Shown in pieces: positions 1-5,053 of a stretch of 6,093 nt of DNA. A program made the position numbers and the translations under genes. Every line of letters starts with the position of its first letter. The stretch's first letter is position 1. Below the pieces are notes generated by a model. It was not told the origin of the DNA and did not search any database. It was given only the letters and a program-made list of their open reading frames with translations. This stretch comes from JBBDXA01 sp040902585 (GTDB taxonomy: Bacteria > Planctomycetota > Phycisphaerae > Phycisphaerales > Phycisphaeraceae): contig JBBDXA010000081.1 of assembly GCA_040902585.1 (NCBI GenBank), positions 1 to 6,093 of the forward strand, read 5' to 3'.

Positions 1-71
1 CCGACGGCTCGCGGACTCGCCATCGGGCTTGAGTGTGCGCGAAGGACCAGGTCAGAGTATTTTCAGTCTTC

Positions 72-104
72 CCCTTGGCCCTTGGCCCTATGCCCTTGGC
101 CCTT
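72..104. repeat. CCCTTGG heptad tandem array
   Basis: Four consecutive 7-bp units start at 72, 79, 86 and 93: CCCTTGG, CCCTTGG, CCCTATG, CCCTTGG. A partial CCCTT follows at 100-104. The array covers the stop codon of the MBL-fold gene (TAG at 88-90, minus strand) and encodes its last few residues (Gly-Pro-Arg-Ala). The variant third unit is the one that supplies the stop. The units are directly visible; their origin as an inserted or slipped short tandem repeat is inference. Confidence 0.85.
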
Positions 105-933
105 CGATCCGCTCGCCATACCGCCCGCGGTGCGTCTTCACCTTCGGGTACTTCACGCTCATGTAATCGATGAACGCCTCCGGATCGCCCGGGTTGCCCG
201 CGAACATGTCGTAGTGCGCAGGAATGACGAGGCCGGGCGAAAGGGGCCCGCACAGGTCCGCCGCCTCCTGATACGTCATGTTGCCGATGATGTTCTCACG
301 CAGGCGATTCGCATCGCGCCCGTTGATCGGCACCATCATCACATCAAACTTCTTCCACTTGCGAAGCTTCGTCTGCAAGCCTTCGTACCAGACCGTGTCG
401 CCGGCGTGATAGAGCGTGACGCCGTTGCATTCGAAGACGAGGCCGAGGTAGGGATGCTTGCCGGCGACAGGATCGCGATCGAAAAACTCGTGAGCCGCGG
501 CGAGGGCGGTTATCTTCACGCCTTCAATCTCCACGCTCTGCCCGTCATCCAGCCCCACAAACCTCTCGGCCTTGATCCCCAGCGCCCCGCCCAGTCCGCG
601 ATCGAGCAAGAGCTGCGGCACGACGAACTTCGCGCCGGGCGACGCCTTCGCCATGCCCGGCCAGGCGGGGTGATCAATATGATCCGCATGATCGTGCGTG
701 CCGCAGAAGAGGGTTGTGTTGGTGCATTGCGAAGGTGTGAGCAGCGGCGGACACAGCCGGCCTTCCATTGGCGTGAGAAACGCATCTATATAGATAACCG
801 CGGCGCCGAGCTTCGCGATGAAACTGTGTTGGCCGAGCCACCAGAGGTGGAACGAACCCGGCGCGGGCGCGGCGGCCGCGTTGATGTCGGCGATGAGCGC
901 GTCGCCCTGGAGGATGATCTGTTGGTAATCCAT
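88..933 (-). CDS. UlaG-like metallo-beta-lactamase-fold hydrolase
   Basis: This 281-residue protein is probably a cytoplasmic metal-dependent hydrolase of the MBL superfamily, in the branch containing UlaG (L-ascorbate-6-phosphate lactonase). The metal-binding HxHxDH motif is at residues 80-85 (THDHADHIDH context). Further expected ligands are His148 (AAAHEFFD), Asp179 (HAGDT) and His240 (IPAHYDMF). The INGRD stretch near 203-207, the GNMTYQEAADL segment and the PAHYDMF block are what place it near UlaG. UlaG itself is longer (about 350 residues), so a different lactone or phosphodiester-type substrate is possible. I chose the ATG at 933 because the MBL fold begins shortly after it. An in-frame GTG at 1011 would add 26 residues and overlap the upstream lipoprotein gene. 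Neither start has a strong Shine-Dalgarno. The C-terminal codons lie inside a CCCTTGG array. The family call is firm; the substrate is unknown. Confidence 0.9.
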   Translation of the reverse strand: MDYQQIILQGDALIADINAAAAPAPGSFHLWWLGQHSFIAKLGAAVIYIDAFLTPMEGRLCPPLLTPSQCTNTTLFCGTHDHADHIDHPAWPGMAKASPGAKFVVPQLLLDRGLGGALGIKAERFVGLDDGQSVEIEGVKITALAAAHEFFDRDPVAGKHPYLGLVFECNGVTLYHAGDTVWYEGLQTKLRKWKKFDVMMVPINGRDANRLRENIIGNMTYQEAADLCGPLSPGLVIPAHYDMFAGNPGDPEAFIDYMSVKYPKVKTHRGRYGERIEGPRA

Positions 934-942
934 GTTTGTTTT

Positions 943-956
943 CGCCGCTTGCGGCG
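943..956 (-). other. short GC hairpin before the MBL-fold gene
   Basis: CGCCGC at 943-948 and GCGGCG at 951-956 form a perfect inverted repeat with a two-base centre, so in RNA a stem of about 5 bp with a CAAG loop. It ends about 10 nt before the ATG of the MBL-fold gene and is followed on the minus strand by an A-rich stretch. It lacks a U tract and is not a canonical terminator. It may be a local translational structure or chance. Confidence 0.3.
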
Positions 957-985
957 TAGCAACGGTTAACGCAAGCGCGGTTGGA

Positions 986-1441
986 TCATTGTCGATTCCA
1001 CAGAACTTCACTTACACGCTTATCCGGCACGATCAGCCGCAGAATCTGCGCCATGCGCAGGCCTTCAATATCTTGCCGTTGGGTTCTGTGATTCCACGGG
1101 ATGCCCAATCGGTCATCGATCGTCAGCACGGTCAGACGGGTCGCGGTGGGCTTCCAGAATGGACCTGCGCTCGTGGGTTCAACCGTCACCGTCGTTTCAA
1201 TCGACCACGCTTTGTCGAGTGACTCGACAAACTCAAACTGAATCCCCGCCCGACTTGGTACTTCCTTCAATCGGCTCATGCCCTGCCACGCATGCTCCTG
1301 TACTTCCCGTTGATACTCCTCGCGCAGAGCGGTCACAACCTGCTCGTAAGGCATCGGAATTGTCGCCTGCGTCGGCGACCGGCAACCGGCGAGCGCGAGG
1401 AACATGGTGACAATCAACATTAATGCATGTAGTCGACACAT
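986..1441 (-). CDS. small lipoprotein of unknown function
   Basis: I do not recognise a family. The product has 151 residues and starts with a lipoprotein signal: a short basic n-region (MCRLHA), a hydrophobic stretch and a lipobox L17-A18-G19-C20, so Cys20 would be lipidated. This predicts an exported, membrane-anchored protein. The mature part is soluble-looking and mixed in character, with a helical YEQVVTALREEYQ segment near 30-42 and later strands (IETTVTVEP, TRLTVLTIDD). It contains no cysteines after Cys20. I chose the ATG at 1441 because GGAG lies 6 nt upstream. An alternative ATG at 1468 overlaps the SDR stop codon as ATGA and would add nine residues before the same signal. The gene directly follows the SDR gene, and 52 nt separate it from the MBL-fold ATG, so co-transcription with both is likely but not shown. 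Confidence 0.75.
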   Translation of the reverse strand: MCRLHALMLIVTMFLALAGCRSPTQATIPMPYEQVVTALREEYQREVQEHAWQGMSRLKEVPSRAGIQFEFVESLDKAWSIETTVTVEPTSAGPFWKPTATRLTVLTIDDRLGIPWNHRTQRQDIEGLRMAQILRLIVPDKRVSEVLWNRQ

Positions 1442-1447
1442 AGTTGG

Positions 1448-1451
1448 CTCC
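1448..1451 (-). promoter_or_regulatory. Shine-Dalgarno of the lipoprotein gene
   Basis: GGAG on the minus strand lies 6 nt before the ATG at 1441. It is the reason for preferring that start over the ATGA-overlap start at 1468, which has only a weak GGAAAA immediately upstream. Confidence 0.6.
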
Positions 1452-1464
1452 AGGTTTCGCGATC

Positions 1465-2250
1465 TCATTTTTCCATCAACTTTCCCTCCGGCACATGCCC
1501 GCCCACCGCGTACTGCTCCAGGTCCACCGCGCTGGCCGAGATCGGCCGGCTCTCATCGCCGATCCAGAACACCGCCGCCGCCGCGATCGTCTCGGGCCTG
1601 ATGAGCGCCCCCGTCGGCAGGATCTTCTTCGACACGCGCTCCGGCCAGTCGGCGGGCAACCCGTCCTTGATCTTGTAGTGATACTCGTTCTCCGTCAGCG
1701 TCCAGCCCACATTGAAATGATTGCACCGCACCCCATGCGTGCGCGGCAGCCAGTCGCCCAGGTTCCGGCTCAGCGTGCGCAGCGCGCCTTTACTCACCGC
1801 GTAATCCAGCAGATTCCCCTCGCCGACGTGCGCGTTCACGCTGCCGATGTTCAGCACCGCGCCCTTCGTCTTCGCAAGCTCCTCGAGCGCCGCCTTCACG
1901 AGCAGCAGCGGAGCGCGCACGTTAATCGCCATCACACGATCAAAAAACTCCGGGCTGGTTGAAGTGATATCGCTGCGCACGACGTAGGCTGCGTTGTTGA
2001 CGATGCCGTCGATCCTGCCGAAGGCTTTGAGCGCGGCTGCAACCAGGCGCGGGGCAGCGCCAGGATCAATCAGATCATCCGCATGAAACGCGGCGTTCCT
2101 GCCCAGCTCATCGCTCACCTCCTGCCCGCGCTCCTGATCGCGGCCATGAAGAAGCACCTTCGCGCCCTCGGCGATAAAGCGCGTGGCGATGGCCTTGCCG
2201 ATGCCGGTGGTGGAGCCGGTGACGATGATGGATTTGTCTTGGAGTCGCAT
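1465..2250 (-). CDS. SDR family NAD(P)-dependent oxidoreductase
   Basis: A 261-residue classical short-chain dehydrogenase/reductase, expected to be cytoplasmic and to interconvert a hydroxyl and a carbonyl group on a small substrate. Visible motifs are the cofactor-binding TGxxxGIG at residues 11-18, NNAA at 85-88 (the NNAG position), Asn110, Ser137, Tyr150 and Lys154, which form the usual Asn-Ser-Tyr-Lys tetrad. Arg37 after the second strand (HGRD) suggests NADP(H), by family rule. Two segments depart from textbook SDRs: NVGWT at 180-184 where PGxxxT is usual, and VDLEQY near 242-247 in place of VDGG. From memory a planctomycete SDR group shares such an LEQY ending, but I cannot verify this here. 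The ATG at 2250 lies 9 nt after a long hairpin-forming octamer repeat and has no clear Shine-Dalgarno. The stop overlaps a possible start of the lipoprotein gene. Substrate unknown. Confidence 0.92.
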   Translation of the reverse strand: MRLQDKSIIVTGSTTGIGKAIATRFIAEGAKVLLHGRDQERGQEVSDELGRNAAFHADDLIDPGAAPRLVAAALKAFGRIDGIVNNAAYVVRSDITSTSPEFFDRVMAINVRAPLLLVKAALEELAKTKGAVLNIGSVNAHVGEGNLLDYAVSKGALRTLSRNLGDWLPRTHGVRCNHFNVGWTLTENEYHYKIKDGLPADWPERVSKKILPTGALIRPETIAAAAVFWIGDESRPISASAVDLEQYAVGGHVPEGKLMEK

Positions 2251-2259
2251 GATGAATCA

Positions 2260-2400
2260 AAGTGACGAAGTAACGGAGTAACGGAGTAACGAAGTCGAAT
2301 GAGACAACTGCAAGCGCTGTCAGTATCTGCCATCGCCATCGAACGCTCAACTTCATTTCTCCGGACTTCGTTACTTCGTCACTCGGTCACTTCGTCACTT
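2260..2400. repeat. facing octamer arrays forming a 37-bp inverted repeat
   Basis: The arm at 2260-2296 holds four tandem octamers (AGTGACGA, AGTAACGG, AGTAACGG, AGTAACGA) plus AGTC. The arm at 2364-2400 holds four octamers of the same family in the opposite orientation (on the minus strand AGTGACGA, AGTGACCG, AGTGACGA, AGTAACGA) plus AGTC. As RNA from the minus strand the arms pair over 37 positions, by my count 33 Watson-Crick pairs, two G-U pairs and two mismatches, around a 67-nt loop. The element fills almost the whole spacer between the dehydrogenase stop (2406) and the SDR start (2250). There is no U tract after the 3' arm, so this is not a standard intrinsic terminator. Confidence 0.85.
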
Positions 2401-2405
2401 CCGCC

Positions 2406-3464
2406 TCAGATACTCACATCCGTACTCACCATCCCCGGCTTGAGTACCGCCTTCACGATTCTTCCGCTGTGCATTGTTTCAAATGCCTCGTGCCATTGTT
2501 CGAGAGGCCAGAACCCGCCGATGATCGACTCGACGTTGAGCTGGCCCGAGGCGAGCAGGGCGAGGATACGTTCCCAGATCGGCCAGTTGTGGCTGAAGCT
2601 GCCCTGGAGTTTCACGTTCTTCTGCACGAGCGGATCGAGGGAAAAGTTCAGAGGCTGCGGCCCCCAGCCGACTTTGGTGATCCAGCCGTTGGGGCGGACG
2701 TAGGCCATCGCGCTCTTCAAGGCAGCGGATGCGCCGGTCGCGTCGATCACGCCATCAGCGCCGAGCTTGTCGCGCTGGAAGCACCATTCTGTCGCATCGC
2801 CGATGATCGTTTCGACGCCGTATTTACCAGCGATATCGAGGCGCGGCTTATCGCGCTCGAGGCCGGTGATGGCGACCTGCGCGCCGCGGAGTTTGGCGAT
2901 GGCTGCGCAGAGGACGCCGATGGGCCCGGGGCCGAGGACGACGATGCGATCGCCGGGTTTGATTTCGCTCTGCACCGCCGTCGCGTTGTAGGCCACGCAG
3001 CAAGGCTCGGTGAGCGCCGCCTTCTCCATCGCCAGACCTTCAGGCACGCGATGCAGAATCCGCTGCGGCACGGCCACGAGCCGGGTCATCGCGCCGCTGA
3101 CAGCCGCGCCGAACCCGCGACGATTTGGATCGAGGTTGTACAAACCCTGGCGCGTGAGCGGGCTGTCGGGGTCGACGATCGCATGCGTCTCACTCACGAC
3201 GCGATCGCCGACCTTCCAGCCCCCGGCGCCGCCCCGAACGCGCGGGCCGGTCTCGCGAATGATGCCGGCAAACTCGTGGCCGAGCACCATCGGATACTCG
3301 ACCTTCCAACTCTGATCGCCCGTCCACATGTGCAGGTCCGACCCACACACGCCGACGGCTGCAACTTCGAGCAGGACATCTTCCTCGCCGATGGAAGGCG
3401 CGGGGATGTCGCGGAGTTCGACACTCTTTGGTGCAGGTGCAAAATTGACGACAGCGGTTTGCAT
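2406..3464 (-). CDS. zinc-type medium-chain alcohol/polyol dehydrogenase
   Basis: A 352-residue MDR-superfamily dehydrogenase of the sorbitol/threonine dehydrogenase type, expected to oxidise a secondary alcohol or polyol with NAD(P) in the cytoplasm. The catalytic zinc site is intact: Cys40 in VCGSD, His63-Glu64 in LGHEFAG and Glu153 in TEPCC. The Rossmann cofactor motif is GPGPIG at 178-183, with Glu203 in the LERD segment after the next strand. The structural-zinc lobe at 98-112 has no cysteine, although its frame (RQGLYNL, PNRRGFG) is kept. The expected cysteines fall at Asp98, Ser101, Thr104 and Asp112. Start choice: ATG at 3464 with GAGG four bases upstream. The gene is preceded by the repeat arm of the four-helix-bundle unit and followed by the octamer hairpin, so both flanks are repeat-derived. 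Exact substrate cannot be read from sequence. Confidence 0.92.
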   Translation of the reverse strand: MQTAVVNFAPAPKSVELRDIPAPSIGEEDVLLEVAAVGVCGSDLHMWTGDQSWKVEYPMVLGHEFAGIIRETGPRVRGGAGGWKVGDRVVSETHAIVDPDSPLTRQGLYNLDPNRRGFGAAVSGAMTRLVAVPQRILHRVPEGLAMEKAALTEPCCVAYNATAVQSEIKPGDRIVVLGPGPIGVLCAAIAKLRGAQVAITGLERDKPRLDIAGKYGVETIIGDATEWCFQRDKLGADGVIDATGASAALKSAMAYVRPNGWITKVGWGPQPLNFSLDPLVQKNVKLQGSFSHNWPIWERILALLASGQLNVESIIGGFWPLEQWHEAFETMHSGRIVKAVLKPGMVSTDVSI

Positions 3465-3468
3465 AGGG

Positions 3469-3472
3469 CCTC
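3469..3472 (-). promoter_or_regulatory. Shine-Dalgarno of the dehydrogenase gene
   Basis: GAGG on the minus strand lies 4 nt before the ATG at 3464. It touches the outer edge of the AATG-type repeat arm, so the repeat unit ends exactly at the ribosome-binding site. Confidence 0.6.
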
Positions 3473-3493
3473 AATGACGAATGTCGAATGAGT

Positions 3494-3544
3494 GAATGTC
3501 TAATGAATGCCGAATGGGTCAATGACAAATGCCAAATGGCGGAG
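3494..3544 (+). repeat. left arm of 51-bp inverted repeat
   Basis: This arm matches the reverse complement of 3948-3998 at 50 of 51 positions; the single difference is the base at 3517. It is made of heptad-like AATG units (for example AATGTCT, AATGCCG, AATGACA, AATGCCA). It lies between the stop of the four-helix-bundle gene (3560) and the start of the dehydrogenase (3464). Looser repeat units continue outward to 3471. Confidence 0.92.
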
Positions 3545-3559
3545 TTGCGTGCGAAGACG

Positions 3560-3937
3560 TCAGGTGTCGCCTTTCTTTTTACTTGATGCGTAAATCTTGG
3601 AGAAGATCAGGTGGAGTTCCTTGGCTTCCTGCCAGAGTTTGCGTGCTTCTGTTTTCAGGTCGGGCGCAGCGGTGGCGATCATTCGCAGCCAGTGTTTCGA
3701 TTCACGTGATTCTCTTCGGCACAGACTGATGCGATAGCGGAACTCCTTCTTGGTGCCTGCATCATCGGCTTCACAATAGTTGGCTCCCACGCTTGTCGCC
3801 GCGCGGACGAGTTGTTTCACAATCGGTTCCGACACCGGATCAAGACGAACCAATCTCGCAAAGACAATCACCGCCTCTCCGAACTTGGCCGTGCGCTCAT
3901 CCAGATCAAACACCGGTTTGTCGGCAGCCTCACTCAC
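3560..3937 (-). CDS. four-helix-bundle protein (S23/IVP family)
   Basis: A small basic helical protein of the family of proteins encoded in 23S rRNA intervening sequences (S23/IVP, four-helix bundle; related in fold to Avd of diversity-generating retroelements). The molecular role of this family is not established. Counting from the GTG at 3937 gives 125 residues, close to the family's usual 115-130. Characteristic segments are FDLDERTAKFGE (residues 10-21), QLVRAATSVGANYCEADDA (43-61), the basic KKEFRYRISLCRRESRESKHWLR stretch (63-85) and a final helix LWQEAKELHLIFSKIY. I chose GTG because GGAGGG lies 8 nt upstream. An ATG at 3985 is also in frame, but its first residues would be translated from the inverted-repeat arm and it has no Shine-Dalgarno. 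The gene is tightly bracketed by the repeat arms, 15 bp beyond its stop and 10 bp before its start. Confidence 0.88.
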   Translation of the reverse strand: MSEAADKPVFDLDERTAKFGEAVIVFARLVRLDPVSEPIVKQLVRAATSVGANYCEADDAGTKKEFRYRISLCRRESRESKHWLRMIATAAPDLKTEARKLWQEAKELHLIFSKIYASSKKKGDT

Positions 3938-3945
3938 ACCCGTTG

Positions 3946-3951
3946 CCCTCC
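3946..3951 (-). promoter_or_regulatory. Shine-Dalgarno overlapping the repeat arm
   Basis: GGAGGG on the minus strand lies 8 nt before the GTG at 3937. Its GGAG part (3948-3951) is the inner end of the right inverted-repeat arm, so it could pair with the CTCC at the inner end of the other arm in a full-length transcript. Confidence 0.6.
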
Positions 3952-3998
3952 GCCATTTGGCATTTGTCATTGACTCATTCGGCATTCATTAGACATTC
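3948..3998 (-). repeat. right arm of 51-bp inverted repeat
   Basis: Inverted counterpart of 3494-3544, with one mismatch in 51. It contains an ATG (3983-3985) that opens the longer form of the four-helix-bundle reading frame. Its outer part merges into a tandem duplication that reaches 4047. Confidence 0.92.
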
Positions 3999-4047
3999 TC
4001 TCATTCGTCATTCGACATTCATTAGACATTCTCTCATTCGTCATTCG
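3983..4047. repeat. 33-bp tandem duplication in the repeat array
   Basis: The 32 bases at 3983-4014 recur exactly at 4016-4047, a period of 33 bp with one spacer base. Each copy is itself built of ATTC/AATG-type short units. The first copy overlaps the right inverted-repeat arm; the second reaches to 6 bp from the propeller stop codon. The opposite arm has no such second copy, so this looks like a local expansion after the arms were formed. Confidence 0.9.
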
Positions 4048-4052
4048 TCATT

Positions 4053-4970
4053 TCACCGCACCACCTCCCCCTTGATATCGAGCACCTGCGCCACCGGCAT
4101 CGCATTCCCGAACACCTCAAAATCCTTGAACGACCAAACAATCTTCTTCTCCGGCGTCACCTCCACGATCTGCGGATTGCTCGGCCCGGCATGACAGTTC
4201 ACGATGATCGTGTTGCCGTTCTCCAGCCGGGCGACCTGCGTCACCCATGCGAGCTTGCAACCCGGTAAATCGTTCTCGCTCACCGCCCACACGATCCTCT
4301 TATCCGGCGACACTTCGATCACACTATGCCCGCTGCCGCTGCCGATGAGTGTGTTCCCGTTCTTCAGGCGGATTGCCGAGTACACCTGCGTCTTCGCTTC
4401 GTATTCCCAGACGACCTTGCCATCGCCATCGTATTCGCGCACGGCCAGGTCGCCTTCGTGGGCGACGAGGTAGTGGCCGTTGTCGAGCTTGCGGGCGTTG
4501 CGGGTGTCGCGGTGGGGGTTGGGCTTGTTGAGTTTAAGTTTGATTTCTTTCTGGATTTTGCCGTCTTTATCGACTTCGATGATGCGGCCTGAGCCGGACT
4601 CGGCGATCATGGTGAGTCCGTTGCCCACGCGCTGCACGGCATGCACCTCGATCTTCTTCCCCTCGTTGCCGTTCGCCTTGGCGGCGTCGTATTCCCACAC
4701 GACCTTCCCATCTTTGTCGAACTCGACGACGCGGGTCCAGTCGGTCTGCGTGAGGATGTTGCCGTTGTCGAGTAGATGCACATCGTGAATGTTGTTGATC
4801 TTCTGTTCCCAGAGGATTTTTCCCTCGGCGTCGATGAGAGCGAGTTTCTTCTTACCACCGGAGTAGTCGGCGGCGAGGACCCGGCGTTTCGGGCCGGTCT
4901 GCTCAGCGAAGGCGGGGTACGCCATGAAGATGATGGCGAGGGCGAGTGTGTGTGACAGACGAAGAGGCAT
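4053..4970 (-). CDS. secreted six-repeat beta-propeller protein
   Basis: A 305-residue exported protein. Residues 1-22 are a signal peptide (basic start, hydrophobic core, cleavage expected after AFA). The mature part is made of about six similar repeats of the form NGN-LI-strand-EVD-DGK-VWE. They begin near residues 31, 67, 115, 161, 201 and 248, with linker motifs such as HDVHLLDNGN, NARKLDNGH and ARLENGN. This is the pattern of PQQ-like or arylsulfotransferase-like propellers, which usually act as binding scaffolds or periplasmic enzymes. I see no catalytic signature that proves an enzyme. Cysteines occur only at 238 and 259. The ATG at 4970 has AGGAG 6 nt upstream and is followed by the signal peptide, so the start is well supported. 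It lies downstream of the HTTM-DCC gene across an assembly gap. The continuous reading frame through that gap is accidental. Confidence 0.85.
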   Translation of the reverse strand: MPLRLSHTLALAIIFMAYPAFAEQTGPKRRVLAADYSGGKKKLALIDAEGKILWEQKINNIHDVHLLDNGNILTQTDWTRVVEFDKDGKVVWEYDAAKANGNEGKKIEVHAVQRVGNGLTMIAESGSGRIIEVDKDGKIQKEIKLKLNKPNPHRDTRNARKLDNGHYLVAHEGDLAVREYDGDGKVVWEYEAKTQVYSAIRLKNGNTLIGSGSGHSVIEVSPDKRIVWAVSENDLPGCKLAWVTQVARLENGNTIIVNCHAGPSNPQIVEVTPEKKIVWSFKDFEVFGNAMPVAQVLDIKGEVVR

Positions 4971-4976
4971 GATGGA

Positions 4977-4981
4977 CTCCT
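4977..4981 (-). promoter_or_regulatory. Shine-Dalgarno of the propeller gene
   Basis: AGGAG on the minus strand lies 6 nt before the ATG at 4970. It fixes the start of the propeller gene and shows that the reading frame continuing upstream into the gap is not part of this protein. Confidence 0.75.
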
Positions 4982-5043
4982 GAATGCGTGGGATGAGTGC
5001 GTGGACGACGATATGATAACGCCAGGCGCGCGGCGGGGGGGGG

Positions 5044-5053
5044 NNNNNNNNNN
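5044..5053. other. assembly gap (10 N) beside a G9 run
   Basis: Ten N bases follow a run of nine G at 5035-5043. Such a round number usually marks a gap of unknown size. The stop codon of the HTTM-DCC gene and an unknown part of the spacer before the propeller gene are missing here. Between the gap and the propeller ATG there is no stop in any minus-strand frame, so the stop must lie in the missing bases or overlap the propeller gene. Confidence 0.97.

Larger units (their letters stand above)
3471..4052 (-). mobile_element. inverted-repeat-bracketed IVS-like element
   Basis: A compact unit of about 580 bp consists of one repeat arm, a four-helix-bundle gene and an inverted copy of the arm. 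It fills the whole interval between the dehydrogenase ribosome-binding site and the stop codon of the propeller gene. The core arms (3494-3544 and 3948-3998) are 51 bp with one mismatch, and weaker similarity extends outward on both sides as AATG-type heptads. No transposase, reverse transcriptase or target-site duplication is visible. The known parallel is the intervening sequence of some bacterial 23S rRNA genes, where an S23/IVP-type open reading frame lies in a loop closed by an inverted repeat. Here the unit is not in an rRNA gene. That it is mobile, or processed as RNA, is inference. Confidence 0.5.

Noticed and set aside
82..969. Long plus-strand open frame opposite the MBL-fold gene
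   Set aside because: It is the antisense shadow of a gene with clear MBL metal-binding motifs; its translation is Arg/His-rich without recognisable domains. The same applies to the plus-strand frames at 2469-3491 and 5001-5927.
934..1011. N-terminal extension of the MBL-fold protein from GTG at 1011
   Set aside because: It would overlap the lipoprotein gene by 26 bp, has no Shine-Dalgarno, and adds residues before the expected start of the fold; it cannot be fully excluded.
2260..2400. Intrinsic transcription terminator after the dehydrogenase
   Set aside because: The stem is long and imperfect with a 67-nt loop, and no U tract follows the 3' arm.
2946..3208. HIP1-like GCGATCGC palindromes (2946-2953 and 3201-3208) as a cyanobacterial signature
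   Set aside because: Only two exact copies in 6 kb of GC-rich coding DNA, far below the density seen where HIP1 is a genome feature.
3560..3937. Avd component of a diversity-generating retroelement
   Set aside because: The fold is related, but there is no reverse transcriptase, template repeat or variable repeat in the window; the sequence fits the S23/IVP family.
3471..4050. CRISPR array made of the AATG-type repeats
   Set aside because: Units are about 7 bp, contiguous and degenerate, without spacers of uniform length, and no cas gene is present.
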